Part shown: positions 34,726-44,309 of the stretch, one piece after another | How positions within the stretch are numbered: the first letter of the stretch is position 1 | How the letters are laid out: each line of letters starts with the position of its first letter | Source of the DNA: Mariniflexile maritimum | GTDB taxonomy: Bacteria; Bacteroidota; Bacteroidia; Flavobacteriales; Flavobacteriaceae | Reading direction: 5' to 3' | Assembly: GCF_009746565.1 (NCBI RefSeq) | Contig: NZ_WRPN01000001.1 | Span: 186,001-250,000, forward strand | DNA length: 64,000 nucleotides | Program-made: the position numbers and the translations under genes | Notes under the pieces: generated by a model | What the model saw: only the letters and a program-made list of their open reading frames with translations | Told to the model about the DNA's origin: nothing | Databases searched by the model: none

Positions 34726-36363
34726 ATGATTTCAGTTGATAATTTAGCAGTCGAATTTGGCGGAAGCGCCTTGTTTAGCGAGGTGTCCTTCACCATAAAT
34801 GAAAATGACAAAATAGCCCTTATGGGGAAAAATGGTGCCGGAAAATCGACCATGATGAAGATTATTGCAGGCGTACAAAAACCTACACGTGGTCATGTGC
34901 GCTACCCAAAAGACGCCATTATTGCTTATTTGCCACAACATTTATTAACGGAAGACAGCTGTACCGTTTTCGAGGAAGCATCAAAAGCCTTTAAACATGT
35001 TTTTGAAATGCGCGATCAACTGGAACTTTTAAATAAAGAACTGGAAACCAGAACCGATTATGATTCGGATGCTTATATGAAAATTATTCAGCAAGTATCC
35101 GATCTGGGCGAAAAATATTATGCGCTCGAAGACGTGAATTATGATGCCGAAGTTGAAAAAGCTCTGCGCGGTCTGGGTTTTAAACGCGAAGATTTAACCC
35201 GATTGACCAGCGAGTTTAGTGGCGGTTACCGCATGCGTATTGAATTGGCAAAAATTTTATTGCAAAAACCCGATTTAATTCTTTTAGACGAGCCAACAAA
35301 CCACATCGATATTGAAAGCGTTATTTGGCTGGAAGATTTTTTATTGAACAAAGCAAAGGCCGTTATGGTTATTTCGCACGATAAAGCCTTTATCGATAAC
35401 ATTACCAACCGTACCATTGAGGTAACTATGGGGCGTATTTACGATTATAAAGCCAACTATTCGCATTATTTGCAATTGCGCGAAGAACGACGTGCGCACC
35501 AAATAAAGGCGTACAACGAACAGCAAAAATTTATTGCCGATAATATGGCGTTCATCGAGCGTTTTAAAGGCACTTACTCTAAAACCAACCAAGTAAGTTC
35601 GCGCGAGCGCATGCTGGAAAAATTAGAGATTATTGAAATAGACGAAGTTGATAATTCTGCTTTAAAACTGCGGTTTCCACCTTCCATTCGCTCTGGCGAT
35701 TATCCTGTAACGGTAAAAGATTTAACGAAAGCTTACGGTGCGCACGTGGTGTTTAAAAATGTCAATATGTCCATTTCTCGTGGTGAAAAAGTATCGTTTG
35801 TAGGCAGAAATGGTGAAGGAAAATCGACTATGATCAAGTCTATTTTGGGCGAAATCGATTTTGAAGGAAGTTGTGCCTTGGGTCATAACGTAAAAGTGGG
35901 TTATTTTGCCCAAAACCAAGCCTCGCTACTTGATGATAACTTAACCATTTTTCAAACGGTTGATGAAGTGGCCGAAGGCGATATACGCACCCAAATCAAA
36001 AATATTTTAGGACGCTTTATGTTTAAGGGCGACGATATAGATAAAAAGGTAAGTGTGCTTTCAGGAGGCGAAAAAACACGTTTAGCAATGGTTAAGCTTC
36101 TTCTGGAACCCGTTAATTTATTGATTCTGGATGAGCCTACCAATCACCTCGATTTAAAATCGAAAGATGTTTTAAAGGAAGCCTTATTGGCATTTGATGG
36201 TACCCTGATTCTGGTATCGCACGATCGCGATTTCCTGCAAGGACTTTCACAAAAAGTGTTTGAATTTAAGGACCAACGTGTGATTGAACATTTTGAAACC
36301 ATTGATGATTTCTTGGTTAGAAACCGTATTGAAAATTTAAAACAAATTGATTTAAAAATTTAA
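34726..36363 (+). CDS. ABC-F family ATPase (ribosome-associated, YbiT/EttA type)
   Basis: A 545-residue soluble protein with two ABC domains and no TM part. Walker A motifs are GKNGAGKST (about 34-42) and GRNGEGKST (about 364-372), signatures FSGGYRMRIELAK and LSGGEKTRLAMVK, Walker B LILLDEPTNHIDIES and LLILDEPTNHLDLKS. The linker between them is helical and charged (RAHQIKAYNEQQKFIADNMA), the part that reaches the ribosomal P-tRNA in this family. No extra arm or C-terminal extension suggests a resistance subtype, so a housekeeping translation factor is inferred. Confidence 0.93.
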   Translation: MISVDNLAVEFGGSALFSEVSFTINENDKIALMGKNGAGKSTMMKIIAGVQKPTRGHVRYPKDAIIAYLPQHLLTEDSCTVFEEASKAFKHVFEMRDQLELLNKELETRTDYDSDAYMKIIQQVSDLGEKYYALEDVNYDAEVEKALRGLGFKREDLTRLTSEFSGGYRMRIELAKILLQKPDLILLDEPTNHIDIESVIWLEDFLLNKAKAVMVISHDKAFIDNITNRTIEVTMGRIYDYKANYSHYLQLREERRAHQIKAYNEQQKFIADNMAFIERFKGTYSKTNQVSSRERMLEKLEIIEIDEVDNSALKLRFPPSIRSGDYPVTVKDLTKAYGAHVVFKNVNMSISRGEKVSFVGRNGEGKSTMIKSILGEIDFEGSCALGHNVKVGYFAQNQASLLDDNLTIFQTVDEVAEGDIRTQIKNILGRFMFKGDDIDKKVSVLSGGEKTRLAMVKLLLEPVNLLILDEPTNHLDLKSKDVLKEALLAFDGTLILVSHDRDFLQGLSQKVFEFKDQRVIEHFETIDDFLVRNRIENLKQIDLKI

Positions 36364-36476
36364 TCGGTCGCCAACGGCTTCAAGGTTTTCATCCATTAGT
36401 ATAAAAGGAAATGAGGTAGGGGGTTTACAGATTTTGCTGGTTAAATCCGTGTCAAATTTTTAAACAACGCAATGGG

Positions 36477-37151
36477 TTACAACTGTTCAATCATTTTCCT
36501 TACCCCAAGGGTCGCGCTTTCAGCAATAACGGTTACATGCTCTTTGCTATCCATGGCAGGTTTTGGGTCTATGAAGTAAATGGGCGTGTTTTTGGGCACA
36601 TAATGCATTAAGCCCGCCGCAGGATATACTTGCATGGACGTGCCTATGATAACCAAAATATCGGCCGTTTTACAAATGGCCATGGCGGCATCAATCATGG
36701 GAACGTTTTCACCAAACCATACAATGTGTGGGCGCAGTTGATGGCCGTTTTTGCACACATCGCCAATGTTGATATCAGTTTCCCAGGTAATTACAGAGGT
36801 TTCATCCACCACATTTCTGGCTTTTAATAATTCACCATGTAAATGAATAACGCTGGTGCTGCCGGCGCGTTCATGCAAATCGTCCACATTTTGGGTAATG
36901 ATGGTTACTTTATACGCTTGTTCTAGAGCCGCTAAATCCAAATGCGCTTGGTTGGGGGTTACTTCCCGCAATTGCCGGCGGCGTTGGTTGTAAAAATCCA
37001 AAACCAAACCCGGATTTAAGGCAAAACCTTCGGGCGTTGCTACTTCCATAACATCGTGCCCTTCCCATAAACCATCGGCATCCCTAAATGTTTTAATGCC
37101 ACTTTCGGCACTTATGCCTGCACCGGTTAGTACAACTATGTGTTTTTTCAT
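36477..37151 (-). CDS. cobB: Class III sirtuin-like NAD-dependent protein deacylase without zinc cysteines
   Basis: 224 residues. The NAD-binding motif is GAGISAESGIKTFRDADGLW (10-29). TQNVDDLHERAGS and HLHGEL supply the catalytic histidine, and RPHIVWFGENVP, GTSMQVYPAAGL are also family motifs. FYNQRRRQL has the Y-x-x-R pattern of SIRT5/CobB-type enzymes that accept acidic acyl groups, so desuccinylation or demalonylation is likely. The usual four zinc cysteines are missing: only one (GDVCKNGH) is left in that stretch. Zinc-free sirtuins appear to occur in Bacteroidota, so the protein may be active. Confidence 0.9.
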   Translation of the reverse strand: MKKHIVVLTGAGISAESGIKTFRDADGLWEGHDVMEVATPEGFALNPGLVLDFYNQRRRQLREVTPNQAHLDLAALEQAYKVTIITQNVDDLHERAGSTSVIHLHGELLKARNVVDETSVITWETDINIGDVCKNGHQLRPHIVWFGENVPMIDAAMAICKTADILVIIGTSMQVYPAAGLMHYVPKNTPIYFIDPKPAMDSKEHVTVIAESATLGVRKMIEQL

Positions 37152-37237
37152 GGCAAAAAATCATTTTAATTCAATATAAAATAACCCGCATATCCCTTCC
37201 GTTAGATATAATTTAGGGTTATTAAGGAGCGAATGTT

Positions 37238-38521
37238 TTATTTTCGTTTAAAAACAGGTAATAATTTAGTGGATACTTCGCCAAAACCAATTCGCGTACC
37301 GTCCTTTTCACAATGCCCCCGCATGATAACGGTATCGTTGTCATTTATAAAGGTGCGTTCGCTGCCGTCTTTCATTTTTAATGGTTTTTCACCTTTCCAA
37401 GTGAGTTCTAACATGGAGCCGTAAGAATCGCTAGTAGGGCCAGAAATAGCACCGCTTCCCATCAAATCGCCTGAATTTATAGGGCAGCCATTAATGGTGT
37501 GGTGTGCCAGTTGTTGCGCCATATTCCAGTACATGTATTTAAAATTGGTTTTGCTTACTATGGTTTCTTTGGCACCACTTGGGCGAATGGCAACTTCTAG
37601 GTCGATATCAAAACTTTTTTTACCGTGGTACTGCAGGTATTCCAATTGAGGTTTTACAGGTTTTTGGCCTTCAACACGATAGGGCTCTAAAGCATCCAGG
37701 GTAACGATCCAGGGTGAAATTGAAGTGGCGAAATTTTTGGATAAAAATGGGCCATGGGGTATGTATTCCCACTTTTGGATGTCGCGCGCGCTCCAATCGT
37801 TCAGTAGCACCAAACCAAAAATGTATTCCTCGGCCTCATCAACAGGAATGGGTTCACCTAAATCATTCGCAACCGTGGTGATGAATGCCATTTCCAGTTC
37901 AAAATCAACCAATTTACTTGGGCCAAATATGGGGGTGTCGGCATCATTTGGAAGTATTTGACCTTGTGGCCTATGGATAGGGATACCGGAAGGGATGATG
38001 GACGAACTTCTGCCATGATAGGCAATAGGGATGTGCAACCAGTTTGGCAATAAGGCATTTTCGGGGGTTCTTAGCATATTGCCTACATTGGTGGCATGCT
38101 CGATACTGGAGTAAAAATCGGTATAATCGCCAATGTGCACGGGTAATTGCATTTCAATTTCATCCAACCGGAACAGTACAATTTCCTTATGGCGTTTGTT
38201 TTGTTTTAAGCTATCGTTGTTGCTGTCAAATATTTGCGCAATGCGGTTTCTTACGGCACGCCATGTTTTTCTGCCATCGGCAATGAAATCGTTTAGGGTG
38301 TCCTGAAGAAAAATATCATCGGTTAGCGGAATACCGTCAAAATAACCAAGTTGGTGCAGTGCGCCCAAATCGATGGCCGTATCGCCAATGCGCGTGCCAA
38401 TGGTGATAATATCATCGCGGGTTAAAAACACGCCAAAAGGGATGTTTTGTATGGGAAAATCGGAGTTTTTATCGACGTGTAACCACGATTTTCTATCTGG
38501 ATTGTTAGCTGATAATGGCAT
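37238..38521 (-). CDS. fahA: Fumarylacetoacetase
   Basis: A 427-residue enzyme that splits fumarylacetoacetate to fumarate and acetoacetate, the last step of tyrosine breakdown. Visible blocks are DFYSSIEHATNVGNMLR, LPIAYHGRSSSII-like sequence (WLHIPIAYHGRSSSIIPSG), DFELEMAF with metal ligands, LVLLNDWSARDIQKWEY, GPFLSKNFATSISPW and SGAISGPTSDSYGSMLE. The length is right for the family. No other tyrosine-degradation gene is in the window. It is divergent from glyA. Confidence 0.95.
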   Translation of the reverse strand: MPLSANNPDRKSWLHVDKNSDFPIQNIPFGVFLTRDDIITIGTRIGDTAIDLGALHQLGYFDGIPLTDDIFLQDTLNDFIADGRKTWRAVRNRIAQIFDSNNDSLKQNKRHKEIVLFRLDEIEMQLPVHIGDYTDFYSSIEHATNVGNMLRTPENALLPNWLHIPIAYHGRSSSIIPSGIPIHRPQGQILPNDADTPIFGPSKLVDFELEMAFITTVANDLGEPIPVDEAEEYIFGLVLLNDWSARDIQKWEYIPHGPFLSKNFATSISPWIVTLDALEPYRVEGQKPVKPQLEYLQYHGKKSFDIDLEVAIRPSGAKETIVSKTNFKYMYWNMAQQLAHHTINGCPINSGDLMGSGAISGPTSDSYGSMLELTWKGEKPLKMKDGSERTFINDNDTVIMRGHCEKDGTRIGFGEVSTKLLPVFKRK

Positions 38522-38553
38522 AACCTATGGTTTATTGTTTATGGAATTATATT

Positions 38554-38561
38554 CAAACCTA
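38554..38561 (-). promoter_or_regulatory. Predicted -7 box for fahA
   Basis: Read on the minus strand, TAGGTTTG matches TAnnTTTG and ends 32 bp before the fahA start. Confidence 0.5.
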
Positions 38562-38685
38562 CACAATTTTTTTATTTAAAATGAAAAAAAAGCAGAAAAA
38601 ATAGGTTTCTTTTAACCGTTGATAAAGTGGTTAAAAACTTAATTGTAAATATATGTTTTTTGATGTATTTAACTAATCTATTTGC

Positions 38686-38693
38686 TATTTTTG
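38686..38693 (+). promoter_or_regulatory. Predicted -7 box for glyA
   Basis: TATTTTTG matches TAnnTTTG and ends 27 bp before the ATG. A TTTG at 38659-38662 is a possible -33 element at a rather long spacing (23 bp). Confidence 0.5.
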
Positions 38694-38720
38694 CCGAATA
38701 TTTAACGAGAACTACATTTT

Positions 38721-39992
38721 ATGCAACGCGACGAACAAATTTTTGAACTTATTGAAGCTGAAAAAGAACGCCAACTACATGGTATTGAGCTTATTGCATC
38801 AGAGAATTTTGTAAGCAACCAAGTAATGGAAGCAGCAGGCTCTGTACTCACCAATAAATACGCCGAGGGCTATCCAGGGAAACGTTACTATGGTGGCTGC
38901 GAGGTGGTTGATGAAGTAGAACAAATTGCCATTGATCGTGCAAAAGCTTTGTTTGGGGCCGATTATGTAAACGTGCAGCCCCATTCCGGAAGTCAAGCCA
39001 ACACAGCGGTTTATCATGCATGTTTAACGCCCGGTGATAAAATTTTAGGCTTCGATTTATCTCATGGCGGACATTTAACCCATGGGTCGCCCGTAAACTT
39101 TTCAGGTAAATTATACAATCCCGTATTTTACGGCGTAGAGCAAGAAACAGGGGTTCTTAATTATGATACAATTCAGGAAATTGCCACTAAGGAGCAACCA
39201 AAATTAATTATTGCCGGTGCTTCTGCTTATTCCAGAGATATTGATTTTAAACGCTTTAGAGTGATTGCCGATAGCGTGGGTGCTATTTTAATGGCCGATA
39301 TTTCCCACCCTGCGGGCTTAATCGCGAAAGGTATTTTAAACGACCCCATGCCGCATTGCCACATAGTAACTACCACAACCCATAAAACGTTAAGGGGCCC
39401 CCGTGGTGGTATGATTATGATGGGACAGGATTTTGATAATCCATTTGGTATTACCTTAAAGGATGGAAGCTTGCGCAAAATGTCATCATTATTGGATGCT
39501 GCGGTATTTCCCGGTAACCAAGGTGGCCCTTTGGAACATATCATTGCAGCAAAAGCGATTGCCTTTGGTGAAGCGTTGACCGACGATTTTTTACACTACC
39601 AATTACAGGTAAAAGCAAATGCCGCTACCATGGCGAAAGCATTGGTTGGAAAAGGCTATAACATTATTTCCGGTGGCACCGATAACCACTGCATGTTAAT
39701 CGATTTGCGCAACAAAAACGTTTCTGGTAAAGAAGCAGAACAAGCCTTGGTAAAAGCCGATATTACCGTGAATAAAAACATGGTTCCTTTTGATACGCGT
39801 TCGCCTTTTGTAACCTCAGGTATTCGTGTAGGCACTGCTGCGGTTACTACCAGAGGGTTAAAGGAAAGCGATATGCTTCAAATAGTTGACCTTATTGATG
39901 AAGTAATTGCCAACCATGATAATGAAACAGTTTTAGAAGCTGTAAAAGATAAAGTTAATGCGATGATGGCCGGAAGACCACTATTTGTGTAA
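38721..39992 (+). CDS. glyA: Serine hydroxymethyltransferase
   Basis: A PLP enzyme interconverting serine and glycine and charging tetrahydrofolate. The 423-residue protein has [18 protein letters not shown] near the start, [30 protein letters not shown], the PLP-lysine motif [15 protein letters not shown] (about 218-232) and a late [13 protein letters not shown]. All are canonical. A clear terminator follows. It is an ordinary housekeeping gene. Confidence 0.98.
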   Translation: MQRDEQIFELIEAEKERQLHGIELIASENFVSNQVMEAAGSVLTNKYAEGYPGKRYYGGCEVVDEVEQIAIDRAKALFGADYVNVQPHSGSQANTAVYHACLTPGDKILGFDLSHGGHLTHGSPVNFSGKLYNPVFYGVEQETGVLNYDTIQEIATKEQPKLIIAGASAYSRDIDFKRFRVIADSVGAILMADISHPAGLIAKGILNDPMPHCHIVTTTTHKTLRGPRGGMIMMGQDFDNPFGITLKDGSLRKMSSLLDAAVFPGNQGGPLEHIIAAKAIAFGEALTDDFLHYQLQVKANAATMAKALVGKGYNIISGGTDNHCMLIDLRNKNVSGKEAEQALVKADITVNKNMVPFDTRSPFVTSGIRVGTAAVTTRGLKESDMLQIVDLIDEVIANHDNETVLEAVKDKVNAMMAGRPLFV

Positions 39993-40096
39993 ACTACGTC
40001 GTTTTAACGTTTGAAACAGTTATGTTTTATCATTATAATATATTAAAATAGACTTCACAAACTAAAAAAAAACCGGTGAGGTTCTGTTAAAGTTTT

Positions 40097-40123
40097 AAAA
40101 GCCTGCTTAATGCAGGTTTTTTT
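40097..40123 (+). terminator. Rho-independent terminator after glyA
   Basis: CCTGC (40102-40106), loop TTAAT, GCAGG (40112-40116), preceded by A residues and followed by seven T. Confidence 0.85.
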
Positions 40124-40125
40124 AT

Positions 40126-40263
40126 GCAAATCTTTCAGTATTAAAAACTGGAAAGGCAAAAGCGGTAAGGTTTTCTACCATGGAAGCTATTTGTAAGGTT
40201 TTGGAATGTCAACCCGGGGATCTTTTGAAATATACACTAACGGATAGAACTCGTTGCGTTTAG
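40126..40263 (+). pseudogene. N-terminally truncated XRE/Cro-type regulator remnant
   Basis: The frame encodes ANLSVLKTGKAKAVRFSTME and then AICKVLECQPGDLLKY before a TAG at 40261-40263. These 45 residues are the second half of a small helix-turn-helix regulator of the YozG kind (N-S-L-K-x-G-K-A and CQPGDLL are its marks). No start codon or first half is present: the similarity stops right at the T-tract of the glyA terminator. It is therefore a remnant, not a gene. Confidence 0.72.
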
Positions 40264-40274
40264 TCTAAAAAAAA

Positions 40275-41327
40275 TTATTCCTCATTTTTCAAAAGTTCGT
40301 ATTTCTTTTGTCTTTCTTGCCACCGTTTTACGGCATATTGCTGCATGTCTTCAACCTTATCTTTTTCATCAACAATTTCAAAACCTAGCAGGGTTTCAAT
40401 AATATCCTCAAGGGTGGTAATACCGTCCATACCGCCATATTCATCAACGACTAATGAAATATGTTCCTTTTTTTGCAGCAATTCTTCCCAAGCATCAAAC
40501 AAGGTTATGTTTTTTGAAAACGTAACAATTTCACGCGTGATGTCCTTCAGTTTTAAATCAAATTGGTCTTCGGCTAATTTTTCAAATACCATTTCCCTAA
40601 AAACATAGCCCGTAATGTTATCCCTATTGCCTTGATATACTGGAATTCTGGAAAAGTGTAAAAACTCCTTATTCTTCAAAAATTCCTGAAGGGTCATTTC
40701 TTCATTGGCCGTAATAACTACAATTCGAGGCGTCATAACGGCCTTAATTTTCAAACTTTTTAGTTTAATCAGGTTTTGAATGATTTTATTTTCCTTATCG
40801 GCAAAAACACCTTCTTGCGCACCAATGCTTGCCAATGCCGAAATTTCTTCCCTGCTGGTTGTCATTTTCGATTTTTCCCTTGAAAGCATTTTTGTTAATA
40901 TGGAAGAGAGCCAAACCAAAGGATAGATAATAAATATCATTCCTTTGATGATTTTTGAGGTAACGCCAATTAATTCCCTACAATAGTTTGCTCCTAACGT
41001 TTTAGGGATTATTTCTGTGAACACTAAAATGAGAATGGTTAAAATAGCCGAAACAATACCAAAATAGGCGTCGCCAAATACATGGGTAGCTTGGGCACCA
41101 ACGCCTGCTGCACCTACTGTATGGGCCACTGTGTTTAGCGATAGGATGGCCGATAAGGGTTTGTCGATGTCTTCTTTAAGTGTTATCATGGCATCGGCGT
41201 TCTTGTCGCCCAATTCCGATTTTGATTTTAAAAATGAAATGGGTACAGATAGTAGTACGGCCTCCATGATGGAACACAAAAAGGAAACAAAAAGCGCAAT
41301 GAAAAGATAAAAAAGTAAGAGTGTCAT
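40275..41327 (-). CDS. CNNM-domain protein with CBS pair
   Basis: 350 residues. The N-terminal CNNM (DUF21) domain has three or four TM helices, with SIMEAVLLSVPISFLKS and EIIPKTLGANYCRELIG as marks. A cytoplasmic CBS pair follows (KIKAVMTPRIVVITANEEMT and HISLVVDEYGGMDGITTLED). The CorC/HlyC transporter-associated domain usual in the longer members is missing. This family is linked to magnesium or cobalt homeostasis, though the old label is haemolysin. It is transcribed leftward and stands alone. Confidence 0.9.
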   Translation of the reverse strand: MTLLLFYLFIALFVSFLCSIMEAVLLSVPISFLKSKSELGDKNADAMITLKEDIDKPLSAILSLNTVAHTVGAAGVGAQATHVFGDAYFGIVSAILTILILVFTEIIPKTLGANYCRELIGVTSKIIKGMIFIIYPLVWLSSILTKMLSREKSKMTTSREEISALASIGAQEGVFADKENKIIQNLIKLKSLKIKAVMTPRIVVITANEEMTLQEFLKNKEFLHFSRIPVYQGNRDNITGYVFREMVFEKLAEDQFDLKLKDITREIVTFSKNITLFDAWEELLQKKEHISLVVDEYGGMDGITTLEDIIETLLGFEIVDEKDKVEDMQQYAVKRWQERQKKYELLKNEE

Positions 41328-41462
41328 TTTAAGTTTTAAGTTATACCATAAAAATAATCGAATTCACTAATAAATTACAAAATTATGGCCATTAGTTTTT
41401 TTACTGACTGGTTTAAAGAGTAGGCCTGTTTTTTTAAAAAACGGTTCTTTAATTTTTACCTA

Positions 41463-43028
41463 TCAATCTTCAACAGGAAAAACAATATGTTGATAGGCGC
41501 CTATATCGGGGGTCGTTGTTCGGTTTACATTTAAAATATCAAATGGAACTTGGTTTGCGAAGGTTTGAAGCGCCTTGTTGATGGCTGCCGATTTTTCGCC
41601 TATAATCAATTGGTTTAAGTTGGTGTTCTTAAAATAAGGGTCTTGGTTGAAAATGGTTCCTACATAGTGGTTGGTATCGTTCAAATCGTAATTGGGCCCT
41701 TTTAAGGTATTGTTGTTGGTATTATCAAACCGAATGAGGCAGTTGGTGAATTTAAAGTTAAAAACCACCGAGGCATCTTCAACTTCATCCAACAAAATCT
41801 CAGGATTGTCGTTTCCGTAGATGATACAGTTGTTAAAATTTGCTTGGGTTAAATCGGTTACTATGGCCGTATTGTTTTCATCGGTAATAAAATTGTTTAG
41901 CAACAAGGCCGGAAACTGCCTAGGCCCGTTCCAATAGTTGGCAATAGTGGCGTGCGTAACATTGTATTTTCCGCCAAAGGTACCTGCAAATGCCGCTTGT
42001 CCTGCGTTGTTAATCGCCACATTTTCAGCAGTTATCGAGGTGTTTCTGCCTAAAATGCCAAAACTGCTGTTGTTGTAAATTTGCGAATTGGTAATTTTTA
42101 ATTTTTCGGTCGCTACATTGGGGTTGCCGTCGCATAAAATTCCTATGGAACCGTTTTTTATGGTAGCGTAGTTTATGGTATTGTTTAGGCTGCCGTCGAA
42201 AAACCAGATGGTGCCCCATTGTCCGGGAGTATCGGCAAAATCGGGCTCTAGGCGATCGCTTTCAAAAATTACCTCATTTTCTAAAAGTTTTTGGTCGCTG
42301 CTTAGGCTGCCGTTCACTTTTAAAGTGGCGCCTTCAGAAACCAACAATCCGGAATTTTCATGAAAATGGACGCGTGCACCGGCATTTATGGTTAAAGTCT
42401 TTCCGTTGGGCACCGCTGCAAAACCATATATAACATAGGGTTTTTCGTTGGTAAAGGTGAGCTCGCTAGGTAGTAATTCGCGCCCTAGAATATCGGTTTC
42501 AATTTGGTCGCCGTTTATGTCGAGCTTCAATGTTTCAATTACTTTGGTGGTATTATCACGATTTGGATAAATAAAAACCGCATCTTGCACCAAGGTAACA
42601 AGTTCTACTTTTTGAAGGTTGGTTCCTGCATCAAATTCAATTTGGTCGGTGTAAAGAAATCGGCCATCAGGGTTCGCAAAATTGTTGATATCAACCGTGG
42701 TCTCAACAAAAACATACAAACTGTCCTTAGCAAGTATTGGTATGTTTTCAAAAGTTTTTCCTGCAATGCCATCTACGTTCAATCGGTAATTGGAGCTGTT
42801 GCCCAAGGCCAAACGAATGGAAGGGATTAAAATATCCTTATTGCTTCGGTTATATACCTTTAAATTGTAGGTGCTGGAGCCAATATTGGTAAAAACGGTA
42901 TCTAAATATACGGTGTCTTTAGAGAATTGGAGCGTGCCCGTGCTTGGTGAAAAATCAAAATCGTTGCGACACGAGCTCCAGAGCATTAAAAAACCAATGG
43001 TAACAATAACATAGATGTAACGATTCAT
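41463..43028 (-). CDS. Lipoprotein with right-handed parallel beta-helix
   Basis: 521 residues from the preferred ATG at 43028; the open frame reaches 43088, but the -7 box at 43062-43069 lies inside that extension. MNRYIYVIVTIGFLMLWSSC is an SPII signal with lipobox WSSC. Residues about 200-450 have a repeated pattern of short beta coils with asparagine ladders (NTINYATIKNGSIGILCDGN, LKITNSQIYNNSSFGILG), as in parallel beta-helix proteins. No lyase or hydrolase catalytic residues can be assigned, so it may be structural or carbohydrate-binding. Confidence 0.85.
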   Translation of the reverse strand: MNRYIYVIVTIGFLMLWSSCRNDFDFSPSTGTLQFSKDTVYLDTVFTNIGSSTYNLKVYNRSNKDILIPSIRLALGNSSNYRLNVDGIAGKTFENIPILAKDSLYVFVETTVDINNFANPDGRFLYTDQIEFDAGTNLQKVELVTLVQDAVFIYPNRDNTTKVIETLKLDINGDQIETDILGRELLPSELTFTNEKPYVIYGFAAVPNGKTLTINAGARVHFHENSGLLVSEGATLKVNGSLSSDQKLLENEVIFESDRLEPDFADTPGQWGTIWFFDGSLNNTINYATIKNGSIGILCDGNPNVATEKLKITNSQIYNNSSFGILGRNTSITAENVAINNAGQAAFAGTFGGKYNVTHATIANYWNGPRQFPALLLNNFITDENNTAIVTDLTQANFNNCIIYGNDNPEILLDEVEDASVVFNFKFTNCLIRFDNTNNNTLKGPNYDLNDTNHYVGTIFNQDPYFKNTNLNQLIIGEKSAAINKALQTFANQVPFDILNVNRTTTPDIGAYQHIVFPVED

Positions 43029-43061
43029 TGAGTATGCAAGGTTTATGTGCCAATTAATGTT

Positions 43062-43069
43062 CAAAAATA
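43062..43069 (-). promoter_or_regulatory. Predicted -7 box for the beta-helix lipoprotein gene
   Basis: TATTTTTG on the minus strand, ending 33 bp before the ATG at 43028; it decides the start choice for that gene. Confidence 0.5.
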
Positions 43070-43139
43070 TAACTTTTGTGATTATCATTTAGCATATAAT
43101 TGCTAAAATTGGTTTGAACGTTACTATTTTAAGATGAAT

Positions 43140-44036
43140 TTAAAGAAGTTTTACCTCCCAACTTACAGTATAAACAGTATTTGGTTTTAAGGTTTGCAAG
43201 CCCATTTTATTATTAAAACTATTGGAAACGCCCGTTGTTGGCTCAATGGCTATGGTGTTTTTTTTAGGTGGCGTGTAAATTTGTAAAAAGTTTTCGGCGG
43301 AAGTTGCGCTTATTAAAAGTTTGTATTCTGGGGTGTTGAACTGGGTTTGGTTGGTGTTCAAAATAAAGCAATCGTCCAATTGTTTGTCCTTAACTTCAAA
43401 AACGCCTTCGTTTTTAATAGTTGCTGTTTCTTGGGTGATGCAACGGACGTCGAAAACCAATTTTTTATCACTATCAAAATTTAAAGTACTGTTATATAAG
43501 TCTTTACTATCAAAATAAGGATGCCAACCCACAGTAAATGGAAATGGTTTGGTATCGGTATTTTTAACTTCTACATGTATGTTCAACGCTTCGTTGGAAA
43601 GAATGTATTCCACTTGAAAGGTATAAGTATATGGAAACCCAGCAGATTCCTTGGTTTCAATATATTGTAGTTTTATGCAAGCAGAGGTTTCAGTGGTGTG
43701 TTGTTCAACGACCTGAAAAGTTTTGTTGTAAACCAAGCCATGTAAGGCATTGTTGTTACCGCTTTCGTTGATGGGGAATTGATACATTTTACCATCAAAC
43801 TGATAAGTGCCGTCTTTTATTCTGTTGGCAAATGGGAACAGTAGGGAAGAGGCGTAGGTATTGGCGTAGGTTAAAGGCGACACATCGGTAATGATGCTTT
43901 TTCCGTTTAAAACCAATTCTTGTAAACTGGCACCCAGGGTGGTGTAAATTTTGGCAAACGTGGTGTTATTGGAATTTTCTATGCTAATGAATTCCTCGTG
44001 AAGAGAATTTTTTCTAACGTCTTTAATAGTAAACAA
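43140..44036 (-). CDS. Aldose 1-epimerase family protein
   Basis: 298 residues, a galactose-mutarotase-like beta-sandwich enzyme that interconverts sugar anomers. NALHGLVYNK and FTVGWHPYFDSKDLYN carry the two catalytic-type histidines and TIAIEPTTGVSN the glutamate region. No signal peptide is seen, so it is cytoplasmic. The start is a TTG at 44036; no in-frame ATG lies near, and the upstream -7 box gives a 30-bp distance that fits. Its place after the rhamnose genes suggests mutarotation of L-rhamnose or another imported sugar, though it has its own promoter. Confidence 0.88.
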   Translation of the reverse strand: MFTIKDVRKNSLHEEFISIENSNNTTFAKIYTTLGASLQELVLNGKSIITDVSPLTYANTYASSLLFPFANRIKDGTYQFDGKMYQFPINESGNNNALHGLVYNKTFQVVEQHTTETSACIKLQYIETKESAGFPYTYTFQVEYILSNEALNIHVEVKNTDTKPFPFTVGWHPYFDSKDLYNSTLNFDSDKKLVFDVRCITQETATIKNEGVFEVKDKQLDDCFILNTNQTQFNTPEYKLLISATSAENFLQIYTPPKKNTIAIEPTTGVSNSFNNKMGLQTLKPNTVYTVSWEVKLL

Positions 44037-44066
44037 AACAAATTATTTTAAAAATTAATAGTATTA

Positions 44067-44074
44067 CAAATATA
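44067..44074 (-). promoter_or_regulatory. Predicted -7 box for the aldose 1-epimerase gene
   Basis: TATATTTG on the minus strand, ending 30 bp before the TTG start at 44036. Confidence 0.5.
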
Positions 44075-44130
44075 CACATGCCGCCTTAATTACTGTGGTA
44101 AATGGTTTTATATTTTTAGGGAACAAAACC

Positions 44131-44164
44131 AAAAAGCCCACAAACAAGCGGTTTATAGGCTTTT
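44131..44164 (-). terminator. Terminator of the leftward rhamnose unit
   Basis: On the minus strand AAAAGCC and GGCTTTT (44164-44158 and 44138-44132) pair around a 19-nt loop and end in T residues. It lies 145 bp beyond the permease stop. The rest of the 273-bp gap shows nothing further. Confidence 0.6.
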
Positions 44165-44309
44165 GATAAAGTAATTTTGAAACAATGTAACAAACATGGA
44201 AGTTACTAATGAACACAATAAATGGGTTTAAATCCTTTAAGATGTGTGAAATAACTGCCCCGAGCGTTTAAACTACAGATATAGTTAATAGTTTAGTTGC
44301 ATGGTTATT

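Noticed and set aside
41463-43028. Polysaccharide lyase
   Set aside because: The beta-helix fold occurs in lyases, but no catalytic lysine, arginine or calcium motif could be identified.
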